Shown here one piece after another: positions 20,556-31,404 of a stretch of DNA of 64,000 nucleotides. Numbering within the stretch: position 1 is the first letter of the stretch; each line of letters opens with the position of its first letter. The stretch covers positions 35,167,628 through 35,231,627 of the forward strand of contig OZ035998.1 of the NCBI GenBank assembly GCA_964035015.1. Direction: 5' to 3'. The notes under the pieces were generated by a model. It did not search any database. It saw only the letters and a program-made list of their open reading frames with translations, and was not told the origin of the DNA. Origin of the DNA: Corallium rubrum. Lineage: Eukaryota; Cnidaria; Anthozoa; Scleralcyonacea; Coralliidae. A program made the position numbers and the translations under genes.

Positions 20556-21625
20556 GTTTCACAAAATATTGTCTCGTTCTCGAGATATTTAAATTTCTGA
20601 AACATGTAAATTAAAACAAATGCCTCGTGACGTCATTTTCTCACACAGGCAAAAATAAGATTGACAAAATGAGTAATATATCTGAAGTGGAAATAATCCA
20701 AACTTTGCACAAGTATAGTTATCATAAAAGTACACTCACCGTTTAGCAACCTCGTCCCCAGGGCATTTTGCCTCCACGTTGGGAGGTCGGCGAAAATGGC
20801 CCTGGCATCGGCTGGTCACGTGACACCCAGAATTTTGGGGTGTTTTGGCAAGAAAATTTATGCGGTCTTTGTGTTTCGTTTTTGTATAATACGTATACAT
20901 GAATAAAAAATAAGAAATATTTAACGCTCTGCCGAATCACTCATGTGAACCTTTATCATAAATGCAACTGGCTAGCATTATTCATCATGATACTCCCCAC
21001 GATTATCCAGGATACATTTAAATGTCGGGAAGAAACATATATCTAATGTTGTTCTTAACCAAAGCTATCGTTACAATTCTTTGGATGAACTTCGCAGAGT
21101 GGATTTATTGCAATTCATATTTTGATGAATAAATTACACTGTATCTGAATTAATCAAGTTTTTAAACCGGCCAATCCGATTATAGAATCGACCAGCCGAT
21201 GCCAGGGCCATTTTCGCCGACCTCCCAACGTGGAGGCAAAATGCCCTGGGGACGAGGTTGCGTTTAGAACCACGAGCATTTTTACTAAAAAATTAAAATA
21301 TTAATTTTATGTTTCTTTTCAAAAGAATATGATGTCTACAAATATTCATGTCAATGTATTGTAGTAAAAGTTGTTTTATGGAGAAAGAATAAACATTTTT
21401 GTTTTACAAATGGAAGGCGCCTGTTTGCAAACGGTATCCATGGAAACAACATAATGTGAACGTTTGAGTGTATTTTCCCCATAACTATTCTTGTGCAAAG
21501 TTTGAATTATTTTACCTCTTAGTATCAGAGGTTTTGCCTGTGTGAGAAAATGATGTCACGAGGCACTTAATTTACATGATTCAGAAACTTAAATATCTCA
21601 AGAACGAGACAATATTTTGTGAAAC
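20556..21625. mobile_element. foldback MITE, host of a nested insertion
   Basis: The left end GTTTCACAAAATATTGTCTCG (20556) and right end CGAGACAATATTTTGTGAAAC (21625) are perfect inverse copies. The arms continue inward through GTGACGTCATTTTCTCACAC and CTTTGCACAAGTATA with divergence. A second MITE (20746-21261) is inserted within it. Confidence 0.75.
20746..21261. mobile_element. 516-bp MITE with 72-bp perfect TIRs and 5-bp TSD
   Basis: 20746-20817 (GCAACCTCGTCCCCAGGGCA...) and 21190-21261 are exact reverse complements over 72 bp. GTTTA flanks it at 20741-20745 and 21262-21266. No transposase is present. It is inserted in the older foldback element around it, so it is the younger of the two. 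Confidence 0.88.
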
Positions 21626-21896
21626 TAAAAACGCCGGTATTCCTCATTTGGAAATTATACTTTATTCGTATCAATGCTAGATTAACGATTTTTTCGTCTT
21701 ATTAACCGTGGTTTAGTTGGTCTGTATCCACATGCAAAGTTTCAAGTGATTTCGTTCATTATTATATTGTCCCCGAGCCCGGACCTAGGGCCGAAGGCCC
21801 GGAGCCCGGCGAGGGTGCTAATCTCGACACGCGTGGAGTCCATTTTATACGCGTGTAGAAAAAGCAAGGAGGGGATTTTGAGTGATTTGAATATTT

Positions 21897-21993
21897 AACA
21901 GTTATACCATGAGCTCATAGCCAACGAGCTCGAGGCGCTTCGCCGAGTTGGCTATTAATTCGTATGCAACGAGAGCGAATGGTATAACTGTTT
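21897..21993. repeat. 97-bp hairpin
   Basis: AACAGTTATACCAT pairs with ATGGTATAACTGTT, and inside it AGCCAACGAGCTCG pairs around GGCGCTTCGCC. Confidence 0.65.
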
Positions 21994-22409
21994 TATTATA
22001 TAGCCAAGCACTGTACAAGGGACAAAATTACAGCGAAATGTTTGAAACAACAAACTTCCGGCATAGGAAACTAATACTTCCGCCATGCGTAATGATGCAT
22101 TCACATAGAGGTTCGGTAAACAGCTTCGAAATGTATAAATGTTGCTCGAGAAGTAAAAAATGTGTTAAGCAGATCAACAAAAAAGATTAAAAGGTACCTT
22201 TATGAAGTCAAAAGGTGGGTCAGTTGTTCATATTAGCGTTGCTGTCGTGAAAAAAGTTTAATTTTGTTTTCATGCAAAAATAAAACTGAAACACCTTTGG
22301 CAGTGAAACTAAATTACTTAGTTTGTTGTTTTGAAAAAGAACATGCTTTTTACTACTCCAAATGCTTACCTAAATCAAACTGAAAAGTCTCTTTACTGGT
22401 GATCTCATA

Positions 22410-22771
22410 CGAAATGTGTGTTGTAAGCTTGATTTTAACCGTGAGTTTCTTTGTTTGGCAACAAATTAATATCAACCCGTTAATTTAGTTGGGTTTTTGA
22501 AGTAAAAAGACGTAATTTTTAGGTGAATTTTACCATTTAACATACTAAATTGTGTATTTGTTAATGTATTTTTACACAATGTTGTTTTTTATACATTGGT
22601 TTGAAGGTGTTGATGTTTTTCTGTATAAAAATCCGTCAATTACAACTCTTTTCGGCAGTTTAAAAAAGCATGCCGCCATCTTGTTTTTCCTCTACTTGGA
22701 GGATATGAGCCGATACCCTGGTAGTAGGGAACCAATCAGATTACGCAAAAGCTCATATCCGATAGCATGCT
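22410..22771 (+). repeat. large inverted repeat, left partner
   Basis: About 362 bp matching 24930-25297 in reverse complement at about 90% by eye. Shared blocks include GAAATGTGTGTTGTAAGCTT, GTGTTGATGTTTTTCTGTAT and CATATCCGATAGCATGC. A (C)n tract lies just outside at 22803. Confidence 0.78.
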
Positions 22772-22802
22772 ATATAGTAACTAGAAATACATCAATGCAA
22801 CA

Positions 22803-22826
22803 ACCCCCCCCCCCCCCCCCCCCCCC
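22803..22826. repeat. poly-C tract
   Basis: Uninterrupted run of about 24 C. Confidence 0.95.
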
Positions 22827-23328
22827 GCTTTAACTTTTATATGTATTTTTGAAACACGCACCCCCTGATTAAAATATTAAAGCACTCCTGATTTACAGCA
22901 AAAACGAACAATAATCCTCTGGATAATTACAGAACACTCAACTATATGCATTTATAGGGTGACTAACGGTTTACTTTCAGATTTCTGATTTGAAAATTAA
23001 ACATATGAATGCAAAACTTAGATTTCATATTAAACTCTAGCCGTAAAAAATATATTGTTTATAGGAGGTTTCCAAGGGAATTATTTTTAGCAAGTCTTTA
23101 AATGGCTTCCCTCTACTGTTCTGCATACATGTTTTGCAAAGGCAGGATTAAAAGTTAACAGCTCCAAAACTACATTCATAATATAAAGTCTGAGATAAAA
23201 ACAATTCAGTAGAATCGGATTCCAGAAAGAAGTATTAAACAGACAACGTTTAATTCTGTTTCGTTTCGCAAAATATAGCCATAGATTTAGTTTAAAATTT
23301 AGTGGTTGCTTCATTGTTTATAAGTCAC

Positions 23329-23474
23329 CGCCGTTGTCTGTTCAGTTATAGATGCACAGATGACGTCACAACGTAGTAAGAACAAAAAGTGGCCCACGAG
23401 ACGCAGTCGAGTGGGTCACTGATGTTCTTACCACGTTGTGACGTCTTCTGTGCATCTATAACTGAACAGACAAC
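23329..23474. repeat. 146-bp near-perfect palindrome
   Basis: GTTGTCTGTTCAGTTATAGA...GATGACGTCACAACG is mirrored by CGTTGTGACGTC..TCTATAACTGAACAGACAAC, with a short centre AGACGCAGTCG. Confidence 0.8.
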
Positions 23475-23766
23475 AAAAAAATGGAATCTATTTGTTTTAT
23501 ACAATATAAAAATTACACAATACTTCTTGCCGGATTTTGGGGCATGAAGAAAGAAAAAAGCAAGTCAGCTGACGTGATCTGACGTGATCCATGTGTCTGT
23601 CCTCTAATATATCATGGGCAACAAACGATGAAAACACGCATAGAAACCAGGGTATTCTATAAATATATATATAAACTACTTCCAGATTTTCGTCTCCTTT
23701 GCTTTTTCTACACGCGTGTAAAATGAACTCCACGCGTGTCGAGATTAGCCTCGGGGATTATATAGT

Positions 23767-24303
23767 AAAATTTCAGAGGTGAATATAAAGATTTCGGACA
23801 TGTGATTGGTTGAAAATTTCTTCATAATCATTATATTCACCGCGCCAGGCAGTGAATATAACATCACAAAATAACATCACTAGAAAGAGGTTTTCGAGGG
23901 GAGTCTGGGACTTTTTTGCAATCTAAATTGAGTTAACTCGTTCCAATCTCCCCTAGGAATTATGATTTTGATGAATGTTAATTTTCAAAATGGCGGAGTT
24001 TTTTTTAAAAATGGCGACTGTACTTTTAAAGCAAACATATTGTCAAAACTGCTAAAAATAACTCAGGACAAATAGACTGTATACATCGAATAGCTCGGAG
24101 ATCCAGCTGTCTAAAGGTAAGGAAATGTTTTGTCGCAATTATTTTTTAATTTTGGAAGAGTTTTGATCGTAAGCCGTGCTTTTGAAAGTGACTGAGCGAA
24201 GAAAAGATTCAACATTCAATTTCCAAGATCAAGACAAGATAAACTAATCATTTATAAACGTGTGTTTTAACTTTCTTGGATATTCACCTCCGAAATTATA
24301 CTA
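23767..24303. mobile_element. MITE with AGGTGAATAT termini
   Basis: TTTCAGAGGTGAATATAAAG at the left and ATATTCACCTCCGAAATTATA at the right are inverted, with ATAGTA / TACTAT at the outer borders. A second internal inverted pair (ATATTCACCGC..GTGAATATA) sits near 23845. Confidence 0.55.
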
Positions 24304-24307
24304 TTAT

Positions 24308-24472
24308 CATTTATAGACCTGGAGCGAGGGGAATTCGATGAAATATTACCCCGAGGTATGATATATCCCGAGGGCGAAGCCCTCGGGATATATCATCCCA
24401 AGGGGTAATATTTCATCGAATTCCCCGAGCGAAAGGTCTATAAATGATATATTATATCGAAACATATTAACC
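24308..24472. repeat. 165-bp palindrome
   Basis: CATTTATAGACCT..GCGAGGGGAATTCGATGAAATATTACCC and its inverse surround ATATCCCGAGGGCGAAGCCCTCGGGATAT. This is a strong self-complementary sequence. Confidence 0.8.
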
Positions 24473-24929
24473 TTTCCAAAAAAAGCTTAAATAATGTTAA
24501 TAAAGTTCGCTTAGCTTAACTTTTGTCCGCTTTTCATTGTCTGTTTCCATTCTGTTGTCGTCTCAAGGCTTCTGGATGCATTGTTTGTTGATTTATTTGT
24601 ATTCCCTGAATCCTTATTTTCTTGTAACCTAACAATCTTCTTGTCAACATCTGAATGTTCGGGCGAAACGTTTTCTTGTCTCGCCGAACTCCGCCATTGT
24701 TGACAACTTCGTGATTCGTGCGTGATATTCACGCGTGGTACACGAACTCGAATAATACGGCCACAGCGAGGTATTCGAGTCGAATACCCCGCTGTGGCGG
24801 GAAATTCTACGATAAATTAACTGGTCACGTGGTACAAATCAAGCTCTCTGACTGGACAATTTACAGTTGAGATATAATATTAACAATTATTCACCTCAGC
24901 CTCGGTGAATATTGGTGATTATTAATATA

Positions 24930-25297
24930 TCGCATGCTATCGGATGAGCCTTTGCGTAATCTGATTGGTTCCCTGCTACCAGGCTATCAGCTCATATCCT
25001 GATAGTAGAGGAAAAACAAGATGGCGGCATGTTTTTTAAACTGCCGAAAAGAGTAGAAATTGACGGATTTTTATACAGAAAAACATCAACACCCTCAAAC
25101 CAATGCATAAAAAAACAACATTGTGTATAAAAAATACATTAACAAATACACAATTTAGCATGTTAATTGATAAAATTCACCTAAATATTACGTCTTTTTA
25201 CTTCAAAACTCCGACTAAATTACCGGGTTGATATTAATTTAATTGTTGCCAAACAAAGAAACTCACGGTTAAAATCAAGCTTACAACACACATTTCG
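24930..25297 (-). repeat. large inverted repeat, right partner
   Basis: Reverse-complement partner of 22410-22771, about 2.2 kb away. It reads GCATGCTATCGGATGAG...GCTTACAACACACATTTCG. It ends within about 20 bases of the hAT pseudogene fragment. Confidence 0.78.
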
Positions 25298-25319
25298 TAG
25301 GAGCAGTGGCGTGCTGGCC

Positions 25320-27009
25320 TTTGTTCGTCAGGGGAGGCCAACAGTGAATTTGGCGCCCCCAGCCCCCAAGTTTCCATGCATCTTTGTAAGCATCATATCT
25401 GAGTCCGAAAAGACGAAGTTGAGCCCATGAGCATAGCAATGAGTGTATGCTACATGACTAAATAGTGTAATAAAAGTAGCGTGCTGCGTAGGCAGTGTAG
25501 AAAGAACAATCGAAATATAGTAAGGTTAGATATACTGCCGAAACAGAGAACGTAGGAGTCTAACGTTTCGAGCGAAGGCCCTTCGTTTCTCTCTGACGAA
25601 GGGCCTTCACTCGAAACATTAGACTCCTACGTTCTCTGTTTCAGCAGTATATCTAACCTTACTATATTTCGATTGTTTATACTACATGACTGCCGATTTC
25701 ATCATTCATGATTGCGTGTAGCCCGTTATAGCAACCACTCATATTTGAAGCCCCATCCTACGTCTGTGCAAGTACCTTACCAAAGGTGACACCTTCAGAC
25801 TTTAATACCTCTACAACAGTCGCATAGAACTTTTGCTTGGCTACTGATCATCGCTGTCCAACCGTTACCACGAGTTCTTCATGCTGCGCGTGCGAACTTT
25901 TTCAAGATGATCGCGGATGGTAACAGACAAGAGCTTCAACACTTCCAAGAAATTTCCGGTGTTTAATAATTCACTTTCAAATGATTCTCGATGGCCTCTA
26001 AATGCAAGTCCTTGCTTCTCAAGGAAGATTATAGAATCTACGATGCGCGTCATTACATTCCTATTGCTAATAACTTTCTCCGTGTAGCTTCTTCGTGTTC
26101 TTGTTACCCCAAGCATGAAGCAATAGTTATCTCTTGCAAGAAAAGAACCTCTGCGACGTTTGCGTGAGCTGCTGACATCTCGTGGTTGTCAACAACGCTG
26201 TGTTGTTTCTTCCAATTGGAAACCCCGGCAAACACTAGCAAACGTAAAGGCGTTTCCTTGATTTGCGCGTGTTAACTCGCCCCGTGATAATGCATCTGTG
26301 AATAGGAGACGACTGGTACACAAAACGGGCTATCCGCGCTCAATGAATAGGAAATCCATTTCCGTCTTGTATCGTCATCGTGAAAAAATACTTGCTGTGA
26401 ACAATATCTGGAACGTTCGCCAAACTGCTTGTTTCTCAACTCTAATGTCGACTGACTTGGTTGGCAAGGCTCCATTTTTTAAAAGTAATTTTACTTTATC
26501 TTCTGTGCTTAGCTTTAAGCCAACAAGTGATGCAGGATCGGATGTTCCACTGACTTCATCGACAACGATTCTTGGATTCGACAATCGACAGTTCCCTGTG
26601 ACATTTCTCATGCCAGTGGCTTAATTGGTTCCTCGACATCATCTTATTCTTGCAGTGTCGTCTCTGCCGTTTCTTCAACCTCGCGCAAGTTCTCAACATC
26701 CTGATCCTTGCAGAATTCTTGATGAACTTCAACTATTGAACTTTCCTCGCCTTGGTTTACTGCTTGACATCCAATGCTTGACTCTGGAGAATCTGCTGGA
26801 GATCTAGGTCTTTCACCTTCACAGCTTCCACCCCTTCTGCATCTGAACGTTGGACAGTTTTAGCTTCGGGCTCTAGATTTACTCTCACGAGTCTCATTTT
26901 TGTGTTGGAAGTACTTTAGCATGAAAGAATTAAGCTGCTTGTTCTCATGTTGCCTAGCTTTCTTTGCTTTTCTGGATTCAGCTCTGGACTTTTGTCGTTT
27001 GTCGGACAT
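25320..27009 (-). pseudogene. hAT transposase pseudogene (ZMYM1 / DUF4371-like)
   Basis: On the minus strand from ATG at 27009 the frame begins MSDKRQKSRAESRKAKKARQ, then stops near 26865. Broken frames continue with a TTF-type zinc-finger segment (RKWISYSLSADSPFCVPVV, 26375-26272), a DUF4371-like segment (FLEKQGLAFRGHRES..NTGNFLEVL, 26060-25920), an RNase-H-fold segment (DGASNMSGCYNGLHAI, about 25755-25705, with an adjacent stop) and CYAHGLNFVFSDS (about 25425-25385). The last two are separated by the insertion at 25460-25681. The C-terminal dimerisation region is missing. Stops and frameshifts show a dead gene. Confidence 0.78.
25460..25681 (+). mobile_element. 222-bp palindromic hammerhead-like insertion with 10-bp TSD
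   Basis: It is flanked by CTACATGACT at 25450-25459 and 25682-25691 and splits the hAT pseudogene frame. Ends share the GTGCTGCGTAGGCAGTGT.. and CTTACTATATTTCGATTGTT blocks with the 1054-1227 copy. The arms ATATAGTAAGGTTAGATATA / TATATCTAACCTTACTATAT and the hammerhead-like motifs form a near-perfect palindrome. The plus-strand core CTGACGA..GAAA is retained and the minus-strand core box is lost. Confidence 0.78.
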
Positions 27010-27430
27010 ATCTACAGGCTATAGTAAGCATAATGCAGATGATCAGATTAGGAGAAAATAAGTGGGGTTTTTATTGTAAGTTGAAAGGTTTTGGATTTGA
27101 TTTTCAAATGTAAATTTTGCCGCAGCGAGCGAGGCTGAAGCCATCGAACAACACAGTATACCTATTGCCTAATTTGGCTAGCAAGCCACAAATGACAAAT
27201 GTGCCAAGCTCAACTCCGATGCTCTATTGTCAATTTTCTCCGCTGTTTTTTTCATATTTTTGACTGAAACCTTGCATGCCTGTTGCTTTTTCATGGCAAT
27301 CTGATTGTACTGGTTTGTTTTTAGTTCTATTATACTTATAGTTTTCGAGCTATTAATTTTAATACGTTGGTTTTTCTGTCATTGTGAAACAGACAAGGAA
27401 GCCGTTTAAACGCTTGCAAAATCTAAATTA

Positions 27431-27740
27431 AGCCCTAATCAAACGAGAACGCAAGTCATCGCAAGTTAGCTTAAAATGACTTGTCGTCGCAAGTTCTGCA
27501 CTTCCGCTAGTTCCCACGCCTTTTCGCTAGTTCTCATGGTAGTTTCTATGGCGACGGAGCGCGAAAGACTTGCATCGACTTGTGTTTTGTGTTCAAACGT
27601 TTCGCAAGCCCTCGCAAGTTGAAGAAAACGTGCGATGAAATTTGAAAAAGATCAAATTAGTCGCAAGCTAACGCAAGTCACCACAAGTCATTGCAATCGC
27701 TAAAACTTGCGATGACTTGCGTTCTCGTTTGATTAGGGCT
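27431..27740. mobile_element. 310-bp PIF/Harbinger-type MITE
   Basis: 37-bp perfect inverted termini (AGCCCTAATCAAACGAGAAC..., 27431-27467 and 27704-27740) are flanked by TTA on both sides. A 3-bp TWA duplication is typical of Harbinger. The interior is rich in CGCAAGT repeats. Confidence 0.8.
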
Positions 27741-27934
27741 TTAAGATCACTTTGGCAACGTCCATGTAAACAGAATATTATTTTACATTCATACAAAGCG
27801 TAAACTAAGTGTTTTTTTTGTTCAACTTTGTAATTCATGTAGTGGAAACTGAATTAGCCCGGCACTTGACAGTCGATGACAGGAGCTATTGTAAGAACTG
27901 CATGAGACAGGGTGGATGGGTTATAATATTTTAA

Positions 27935-28096
27935 TGAGGTTATGCAATAACCAAGGTTAACAGCTAGGTAACCGCGCGTGGTACAAGCTTGGAGGTCAGC
28001 GGCCATGGAAGACTGGTACTAGTTGAACGTCGTCATTGTCGCGTTAACGGGCTAGCAGTCAGACGCAGTGTTGGAGTCAGAGGAAAATATGATATT
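27935..28096 (+). repeat. split direct repeat A1 (162 bp)
   Basis: TGAGGTTATGCAATAACCAA ... GGAAAATATGATATT. Same length as A2 with about two differences by eye. Confidence 0.85.
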
Positions 28097-29320
28097 GCTA
28101 GACGCAAGCAAATAGAGCCAGTCCAGGTTTACAAATATAACATTGCAGATAGTGATATTAGAAAGAAATTTATGAATGGCAACTCCTCAGAACTAAGTGA
28201 TCCCTTAGCCATGAAACGACCAGTATCCATTGGTTAACGCGTATTTCAATCATAAGAATCCTGCGTGGGCCAAGTGGTAGCGCAAGCAGTGGCTCAAGCG
28301 ATTGGACCGCGGGGAAAGCAGACCATAACAGCCGACTCCGACTCTTGTCGCTTTTTGAAGCGATTGAAGCAGCATTCTCCCGGTTACCACATCAGGTAAA
28401 GCACTGACGCCAAGCCCAGGGAACAGCAATCAAGGTATGTTAAATATACTCCATCTTTCTTCGTGTGGCAAGTACTTCGGCTAATTTCGGGCAGAGGTAA
28501 GACCAAACCAGGGACTAACAAAGCGGATGTCGGAGATACCCTCACAGAAATAACGCGGGAAAGTGAGCTAGGCCTTAAAAGAATGTAAGACATTGCCCGA
28601 AGAAAAGTAGAAAAACGCCAGAGGCTGAGCACAAAGGTCACACACCAGGCGGTTACGTCCCATGGGCCAAATGCACTAACCGACACGAATTTTATCAAGT
28701 TGTTTGAGGAATAAGTGGGAATACCCAAGAAATGTCGTGTTTTTCGTTGCGATAAACGAAGATACTTTGCCTAAACTGCAAAGCAGCCACGACCTGCTAC
28801 GATCGGTTTGACAGTATATGCATGGCGCCATGGCGGCGACTTACACCTAAGCGAAATCGCAAAGAATTAACAGCAAAGAAACTCCGCATACGACACTGGG
28901 AACAGACCCAGGCCGAGAATAGGCGCTAGCGTGTGTATTATTCGGGAGGAATACGCGTTCCCGTTTTGGCTTGAGACACAAGAATCATAGCTTAGCTGTT
29001 AGAGCGGAACCATTTGTTAGTAATAAGATATGTTGTTGAGTTAACGTATCAAAAAGAAAAACAACCAAGAAAACTTGCATAAAGAAGTGTCAATTGACAA
29101 ACTCCAAGTGTTGTCACCACTCGGGGTTGTTTTACCTAAGTTAATCACGTAAAGATCCGTAAATAGTTTTCTTGTCGTCCGAAACGTACGAGGATTTAGA
29201 ACCTTTTAGAGATCTTAAGGTTTTAATCACCGGTCTTAAGGTCGATTACAAATCCGATTTACGAATCCGAGTACCAACTATATAGCATAGCGACTTCTTA
29301 CCAGGGGGCAAGGAAAAGAA
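28097..29320. other. interior of copy 1, left part, no recognised gene
   Basis: No known domain was recognised. A 114-codon minus frame (28728-28384) is partly conserved in the inverted copy at 63680-63858, but the two diverge by frameshift, so coding is doubtful. Its presence in both copies shows this is element sequence and not host DNA. Confidence 0.5.
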
Positions 29321-29489
29321 AAACGCTTAGCTCCTGAGATAGGCGGTAACTGTGTCAAGGGGATTAACCTTGGGACTCCTGGCGTGCTTATGACTAATGG
29401 ACAAGTCCTGGTGCAATACAAGTATGAGTGCTTTGCTTAGTGCAATGCAGTATGAGAGCTTTTGCTTAGTGCAATGCCAGTATGAGTGC

Positions 29490-30004
29490 TGTTTCTCAAG
29501 TGCAATGCTTACAATGCTCAACCCTAGCCTGGGTGCCAGTCCCAGTAGGAGCGCTCTTGCTCAAACGCAACGCTTACAATGCTCAACTCTAGCCTGGGTG
29601 CCAGTCCCAGCATAGTGCAGTTGCTCAAAGTGCGGTGCCTACACTGCTCGATTCCTGCCTGGGTGCCAGTCCCAGTAGGAGTGCTCTTGCTCAAGCGCAA
29701 TGCTTACAATGCTCGACTCTAACCTGGGTGTCAGTCCCAGTAGGAGTGATTTGCGCAAGTGCAATGCTTACAATGCTCAACTCTATTAAACCTGGGTGTC
29801 AGTCCCAGTAGGAGTGATTTGCGCAAGTGCAATGCCTACAATGCTCAACTTTAGCCTGGGTGCCAGTCCCAGTAGGAGTGCTCTTGCTCAAGCGCAATGC
29901 TTGCAATGCTTGACTCTAGCCTGGGTGCCAGTCCCAGTAGGAGTAGTGCCTGTGCTCAATTCAATGCCTACAATGCTCAACTCTAGCCTGGGTACCAGTC
30001 CCAA
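29490..30004 (+). repeat. minisatellite B, left block (65-bp unit, about 8 copies)
   Basis: The unit is GCAATGC-TTACAATGCTCAACTCTAG-CCTGGGTGCCAGTCCCAGTA-GGAGTGCTCTTGCTCAA. Copies vary in length from 63 to 71 bases. Confidence 0.9.
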
Positions 30005-31395
30005 TATGAGTGCTTTTGCTTAGCGCAATGCCAGTATGAGTGTTTTTGCTGAGTGCAATGCCAGTATGAGAGCTTCCCTTGGTGCAATGCCAGTATGAGT
30101 GCTTTTGCTGAGTGCAATGCCAGTATGAGTGTTTTTGCTGAGTGCAATGCCAGTATGAGAGCTTTGCTTGGTGCAATGCCAGTATGAGTGTTTTTGCTGA
30201 GTGCAATGCCAGTATGAGTGTTTTTGCTTAGTGCAATGCCAGTATGAGTGCTATTGCTGAGTGCAATGCCAGTATGAGGGCTTTTGCTTAGGGCAATGCC
30301 AGTATGAGTGCTTTTGCTGAGTGCAATGCCAGTATGAGGGCTTTTGCTTAGGGCAATGCCAGTATGAGTGCTTTTGCTCAGTGCAATGCCAGTATGAGTG
30401 TTTTTGCTCAGTGCAATGCCAGTATGAGGGCTTTTGCTGAGTGCAATGCCAGTATGAGGGCTTTTGCTGAGTGAAATGCCAGTATGAGGGCTTTTGCTCA
30501 GTGCAATGCCAATATGAGTGTTTTTGCTTAGTGCAATGCCAGTATGAGTGTTTTTGCTGAGTGCAATGCCAGTATGAGTGTTTTTGCTTAGTGCAATGCC
30601 AGTATGAGTGCTTTTGCTGAGTGCAATGCCAGTATGAGGGCTTTTGCTTAGGGCAATGCCAGTATGAGTGCTTTTGCTGAGTGCAATGCCAGTATGAGGG
30701 CTTTTGCTTAGGGCAATGCCAGTATGAGTGCTTTTGCTGAGTGCAATGCCAGTATGAGTGCTTTTGCTCAGTGCAATGCCAGTATGAGTGTTTTTGCTGA
30801 GTGCAATGCCAGTATGAGGGCTTTTGCTGAGTGCAATGCCAGTATGAGGGCTTTTGCTGAGTGCAATGCCAGTATGAGGGCTTTTGCTCAGCGCAATGCC
30901 AATATGAGTGTTTTTGCTTAGTGCAATGCCAGTATGAGTGTTTTTGCTTAGTGCAATGCCAGTATGAGAGCTTTGCTTAGTGCAATGCCGGTATGAGAGC
31001 CTTCGCTTAGTGCAATGCCAATATGAGTGCTTTGCTGAGTGCAATGCCAGTATGAGTGCTTTTGCTGAGTGCAATGCCAGTATGAGTGTTTTTGCTCAGT
31101 GCAATGCCAGTATGAGAGCTTTTCCTTAGTGCAATGCCAGTATGAGTGTTTTGCTGAGTGCAATGCCAGTATGAGTGCTTTTGCTGAGTGCAATGCCAGT
31201 ATGAGTGTTTTTGCTCAGTGCAATGCCAGTATGAGAGCTTTTCCTTAGTGCAATGCCAGTATGAGTGTTTTGCTCAGTGCAATGCCAGTATGAGAGCTTT
31301 TGCATAGTGCAATGCCAGTATGAGTGTTTTTGCTGAGTGCAATGCCAGTATGAGAGCTTTGCTTAGTGCAATGCCAGTATGAATGCTTGCAGTAT
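30005..31395 (+). repeat. minisatellite A (30-bp unit, about 46 copies)
   Basis: The unit is GTGCAATGCCAGTATGAGTG-CTTTTGCTGA with few variants; three more copies lie at 29405-29490. Because 30 is a multiple of three, the minus strand stays open for 363 codons encoding a THTGIALSKS decapeptide repeat. I regard that frame as a by-product. It is flanked on both sides by minisatellite B. Confidence 0.95.
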
Positions 31396-31404
31396 GAGTG
31401 CTTT

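Larger units (their letters stand above)
21770..23757. mobile_element. about 2-kb inverted-repeat element containing other repeats
   Basis: The left end TCCCCGAG..CTAATCTCGACACGCGTGGA and right end TCCACGCGTGTCGAGATTAG..CTCGGGGA form inverted termini of about 60 bp, with one 35-bp extra GC-rich block on the left. TTATAT occurs on both sides. The interior holds a hairpin (21897-21993), an arm shared with 24930-25297, a poly-C run and the palindrome at 23329. Confidence 0.6.

Noticed and set aside
24511..24732. 73-codon minus frame with polar composition
   Set aside because: No recognisable domain, sits among MITE hairpins, no splice support linking it to another exon.
28258..28310. tRNA-like stretch (GGGCCAAGTGGTAGCGCAAGC)
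   Set aside because: Resembles an A box, but no B box or acceptor stem could be found, so neither a tRNA nor a tRNA-derived SINE is supported.
28384..28728. 114-codon minus frame (GIPTYSSNNLIKFVS...)
   Set aside because: Partly kept in copy 2 but shifted there after about 65 codons; no domain recognised, so not called as a gene.
29400..31400. Regular 30-bp direct repeats that could look like a CRISPR array
   Set aside because: Units are contiguous with no unique spacers, and the genome is eukaryotic (introns, LTR elements); it is a minisatellite.
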